Shown here: positions 5,401 through 7,483 of the stretch, in pieces | Layout: each line of letters opens with the position of its first letter | Position numbering within the stretch: the first letter of the stretch is position 1 | From: Holosporales bacterium | Lineage (GTDB): Bacteria > Pseudomonadota > Alphaproteobacteria > RUG11792 | Reading direction: 5' to 3' | Assembly: GCA_031257415.1 (NCBI GenBank) | Contig: JAIROR010000084.1 | Coordinates: 1-7,483 of the forward strand | Length of the DNA: 7,483 nt | Notes under the pieces: model-generated | Databases searched by the model: none | What the model was told of the DNA's origin: nothing | The model's input: the letters and a program-made list of their open reading frames with translations, nothing else | Translations under genes and position numbers: made by a program

Positions 5401-5643
5401 TAAAAGGGATTATTCGGCAGAATAGGGGTTTTGCAAAGCGGCCGATGTGGATCATTATTGTGGTACATTATTGTGGAGCATTATTCGGCAGTCTCTATTC
5501 GGCAGTCTCTATTCGGCAGTCTCTATTCGGCAATCTCAAAAAGAGGCCTGCCAGAAAAGAGGACCCTCCCCCGGCGGGAAGGGGGAGATGAAAATCCTCT
5601 GTCATCAGAAAAGAGGACCCTCCCCCGGCGGGAAGGGGGGGGG
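5401..5643 (+). repeat. Third alpha module with tandem B hairpins and a G9 tract
   Basis: This alpha copy is more diverged: its palindrome has one mismatch (GTTTTGCAAAGC, 5428-5439). It also has more 14-bp TATTCGGCAGTCTC-like units. Two B hairpin modules follow at 5559-5612 and from 5613, 54 bp apart. The second is cut short at a run of nine G (5635-5643). The region lies between two convergent genes, so the GC-rich hairpins could help separate their transcripts, although no T-run follows. No gene is present. The remaining 5644-5719 shows nothing I can support. Confidence 0.88.
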
Positions 5644-5719
5644 AGTTCATGAGGTGCCTTCGTTAGCTTCCGTGCAGTACCCCCTCCGTGAGCATGGTGT
5701 GTTTTTATGCGTGGCGTTT

Positions 5720-7483
5720 TTATTCTTTGTTCGTGTCTTTGTTCTTGAGTGCCGCAACAATGTTTTTTGCTTGTATTTGAAGTACTTTATCTCCCTCTGC
5801 TACTTCTTCAATTCCTTTTCTCTGTTCAGGATCGCTAAGTAATGTATTAACACTTTGTGCAACATCTCGCGAATTTCCATTAGTTGCCACGCCAACTGCC
5901 GCTAAAGTAAGAGCAACTTCTTGAGCAGCGCCGCCACTCTTCTTCACTATACCTTCTAGACCTTCTAGCTCTTTGTCAATTCTCTTGCACTCGGTCTCAA
6001 GTTCCTCATTGAGTTTCCTAGACCTAACTTGCCGAAGATGCTGCAACGTTTCTAACTGCGTAACCTTGTCTTCTGTTTTTTTTCTCAACTCTGATAACTC
6101 TTCTTTTTTAGATTCCATTTCAGAATTGATGACTTCTAATCTAGCTCTTAAGCTCTTTAATTCTTCATCGTTATTATACTCCTCCTCGATCTCCTGCGAA
6201 CGTCTTGTAATTTCCTCTTCTAAATCAGCACGCGCCTTCTCGTTGGCTTTTAGTTTTTCTTCTATCTTACTCATTTTTTCTTCTATCTCTTCTTTAGAAG
6301 GACCGGTTTTGGTATTCCTTATAGCTTCGAGTTCTTCTTGAAGTCTCTTGAATTTGTTCTCAGCAGCAGTTTGCGCACTCAGCGCAGCATCATAATCCTT
6401 GTCAACATTTTCAAATCCAGAAAGAGGCCTCCCCCTCCTATCAGTCGGCTTAGGAGCCTTCGCTTTTATTTCTGCATCCGCCGCGGCTTTTTTCGCTTTA
6501 CCGAATTCATCTTCTGCATCCGCAACCTTTTTTTCCGCTTTTTTGATTTCTTCTTCTTTTTTGGCAGAGGAGGACCCGTCATCTTTTCCAACTGATTCTT
6601 TTGCATTAATAAGTTGTTTATTTTCAGTAGCAAGCTCTTCAGCCCTTTTTTTCTTCTCCTCTTCAAGTCCTTCCAGGGCATTTTTTCTTTTTTGTACCGC
6701 CGGACCATTTTCCAATTCTTGACCAACTTTCTCTTTTTCTTCTAGATATGTTTTCATTTCAGCTTCAAGTGTCTTTACTTTTTCCATAGCAGCCTCAACA
6801 ACTTCAAGATCTTTTACATCATAGTTAAGATTTTCTACAGTGCTTTTATACTGTTCAACAGCTTTTCTTATTTTTTTGTTTATTGTATCTCGTTCCATTA
6901 TAAACAACTTAACCGCCTTAGAAACAGTCATCTCTACTCGTTCTACAACATTGTCTTTAATATAAAATGTTATGATACAAAATAGAGGTATGTTATTTAG
7001 TCTTTCCCATATCGTTTGGAATTCAGGTTTGACTTTGAGATCTTTGAGATCAGCCATATCAGGTTGATCGACTGCTACACCCTCCAAAATTTGCCGATCA
7101 TCGGGCGAGACTGACACTTTCGAGAGCAATGCCTGGAAAAGTTCCCTCCCGCTCGCAATGTACGGCACGACGTCCGGATTGATTATAGGGGTGAGGTTAA
7201 TAGTTTCATCACTTTTATCATAACTTCCATTAACTTCTTTCAAGACCGGGTTAGGGAGATTTATCATTACTCGTATTACTGAATTGTTTCCTAATGTTTG
7301 AACGCTCTGTGCCGAGCTAAGCTGAATGGGACTGTATATCCCCGACCGTATGTTGATTTTCGCGATATTGGGAATGTCTGGTATTGCCGGTGCCTCTGGG
7401 ACCGCTGCCGCCTCTGGGGTCGCTGCCGCCTCTGTAGCCACTGCCGGAGCCTCTGGGGTTGTTGCCGCCTCTGCCGGTGTTTC
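5720..7483 (-). CDS. Partial large coiled-coil protein, function unknown
   Basis: The frame is open to the right edge on the minus strand, so the real start is outside; the GTG codon at 7441 is internal to the open frame. The visible part is 587 residues. An N-terminal Ala/Pro/Glu/Thr repeat (first ~37) is followed by a mixed, probably folded region (~40-200) with a hydrophobic strand IPLFCIITFYI. A long Lys/Glu coiled coil (~200-514) is interrupted by a break near ~342-355 (KPTDRRGRPLSG). The last ~70 residues are a small helical Ala/Val-rich domain. No Walker motif, transmembrane helix or cysteine cluster is visible, so it is not an SMC or RecN ATPase from what is shown. Structural, scaffold or effector roles are all open. 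It converges on the exported-protein gene across the repeat region. Confidence 0.88.
   Translation of the reverse strand, partial: ETPAEAATTPEAPAVATEAAATPEAAAVPEAPAIPDIPNIAKINIRSGIYSPIQLSSAQSVQTLGNNSVIRVMINLPNPVLKEVNGSYDKSDETINLTPIINPDVVPYIASGRELFQALLSKVSVSPDDRQILEGVAVDQPDMADLKDLKVKPEFQTIWERLNNIPLFCIITFYIKDNVVERVEMTVSKAVKLFIMERDTINKKIRKAVEQYKSTVENLNYDVKDLEVVEAAMEKVKTLEAEMKTYLEEKEKVGQELENGPAVQKRKNALEGLEEEKKKRAEELATENKQLINAKESVGKDDGSSSAKKEEEIKKAEKKVADAEDEFGKAKKAAADAEIKAKAPKPTDRRGRPLSGFENVDKDYDAALSAQTAAENKFKRLQEELEAIRNTKTGPSKEEIEEKMSKIEEKLKANEKARADLEEEITRRSQEIEEEYNNDEELKSLRARLEVINSEMESKKEELSELRKKTEDKVTQLETLQHLRQVRSRKLNEELETECKRIDKELEGLEGIVKKSGGAAQEVALTLAAVGVATNGNSRDVAQSVNTLLSDPEQRKGIEEVAEGDKVLQIQAKNIVAALKNKDTNKE
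7376..7483 (-). repeat. Degenerate PEA/AAT-type repeat at the N-side of the coiled-coil gene
   Basis: Short GC-rich units such as GCCTCTGGGG and GCTGCCGCCTCTG recur at irregular spacing. On the minus strand they encode runs like PEAAAVPEAPA and ATEAAATPEAA. The composition is more GC-rich than the rest of the gene. It probably forms a flexible linker and continues beyond the window. Confidence 0.75.

Noticed and set aside
3961..5643. CRISPR array
   Set aside because: Repeats are of unequal size, nearly contiguous and without unique spacers of constant length; no cas genes are present.
5431..5842. Plus-strand ORFs across the third alpha-B block
   Set aside because: They translate repeat modules and then run antisense into the coiled-coil gene; there is no Shine-Dalgarno sequence or domain.
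5973..6726. Ser/Phe-rich plus-strand ORFs
   Set aside because: They are shadows of the Lys/Glu-rich coiled-coil gene on the opposite strand.

Overview
The window looks like chromosome from an intracellular or host-associated alphaproteobacterium, most likely of the Rickettsiales type. This is inferred from the alphaproteobacterial look of GrpE and tRNA-Thr, loose gene packing, and many small direct repeats expanded both between and inside genes. The genetic code appears standard, with TGA and TAG used as stops. I cannot name the genus.

Layout. (1) 1-993 (+) is the 3' part of a gene that enters from the left edge. It has a replication-protein-like helical region followed by a segment resembling the DnaA N-terminal domain. 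Its end is made of tandem repeats that appear to have frameshifted and shortened it. (2) 994-1283 holds the rest of those repeats, a possible remnant of the old C-terminus, and three 19-bp repeats that each carry a perfect TTGACA. (3) 1284-2525 (+) is a major facilitator superfamily (MFS) transporter. (4) 2526-2998 is non-coding. It contains two copies of a 144-164 bp element that shares a start-codon segment with the transporter gene, then an extended -10 promoter. (5) 2999-3730 (+) is grpE, whose bundle loop is swollen by in-frame tandem repeats. (6) 3861-3935 (+) is tRNA-Thr(GGT). (7) 3961-5643 is a composite repeat region in modules called alpha, B and C here. The order is alpha-B-C-alpha, a gene cassette, then B(end)-C-alpha-B-B. 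Each C module holds a 16-bp site one base away from the ParB-binding parS consensus. (8) The bracketed cassette, 4476-5255 (+), encodes an exported, six-cysteine, coiled-coil protein of unknown function behind a near-consensus promoter. (9) 5720-7483 (-) is the C-terminal part of a large coiled-coil protein that leaves through the right edge and converges on the cassette.

The genes do not form one pathway. grpE and tRNA-Thr are housekeeping. The two coiled-coil proteins and the first gene look lineage-specific. The most notable points are the two parS-like sites inside a dispersed repeat that brackets a secreted-protein gene, and the signs that repeat expansion is changing proteins here: a frameshifted tail in the first gene and an enlarged loop in GrpE.
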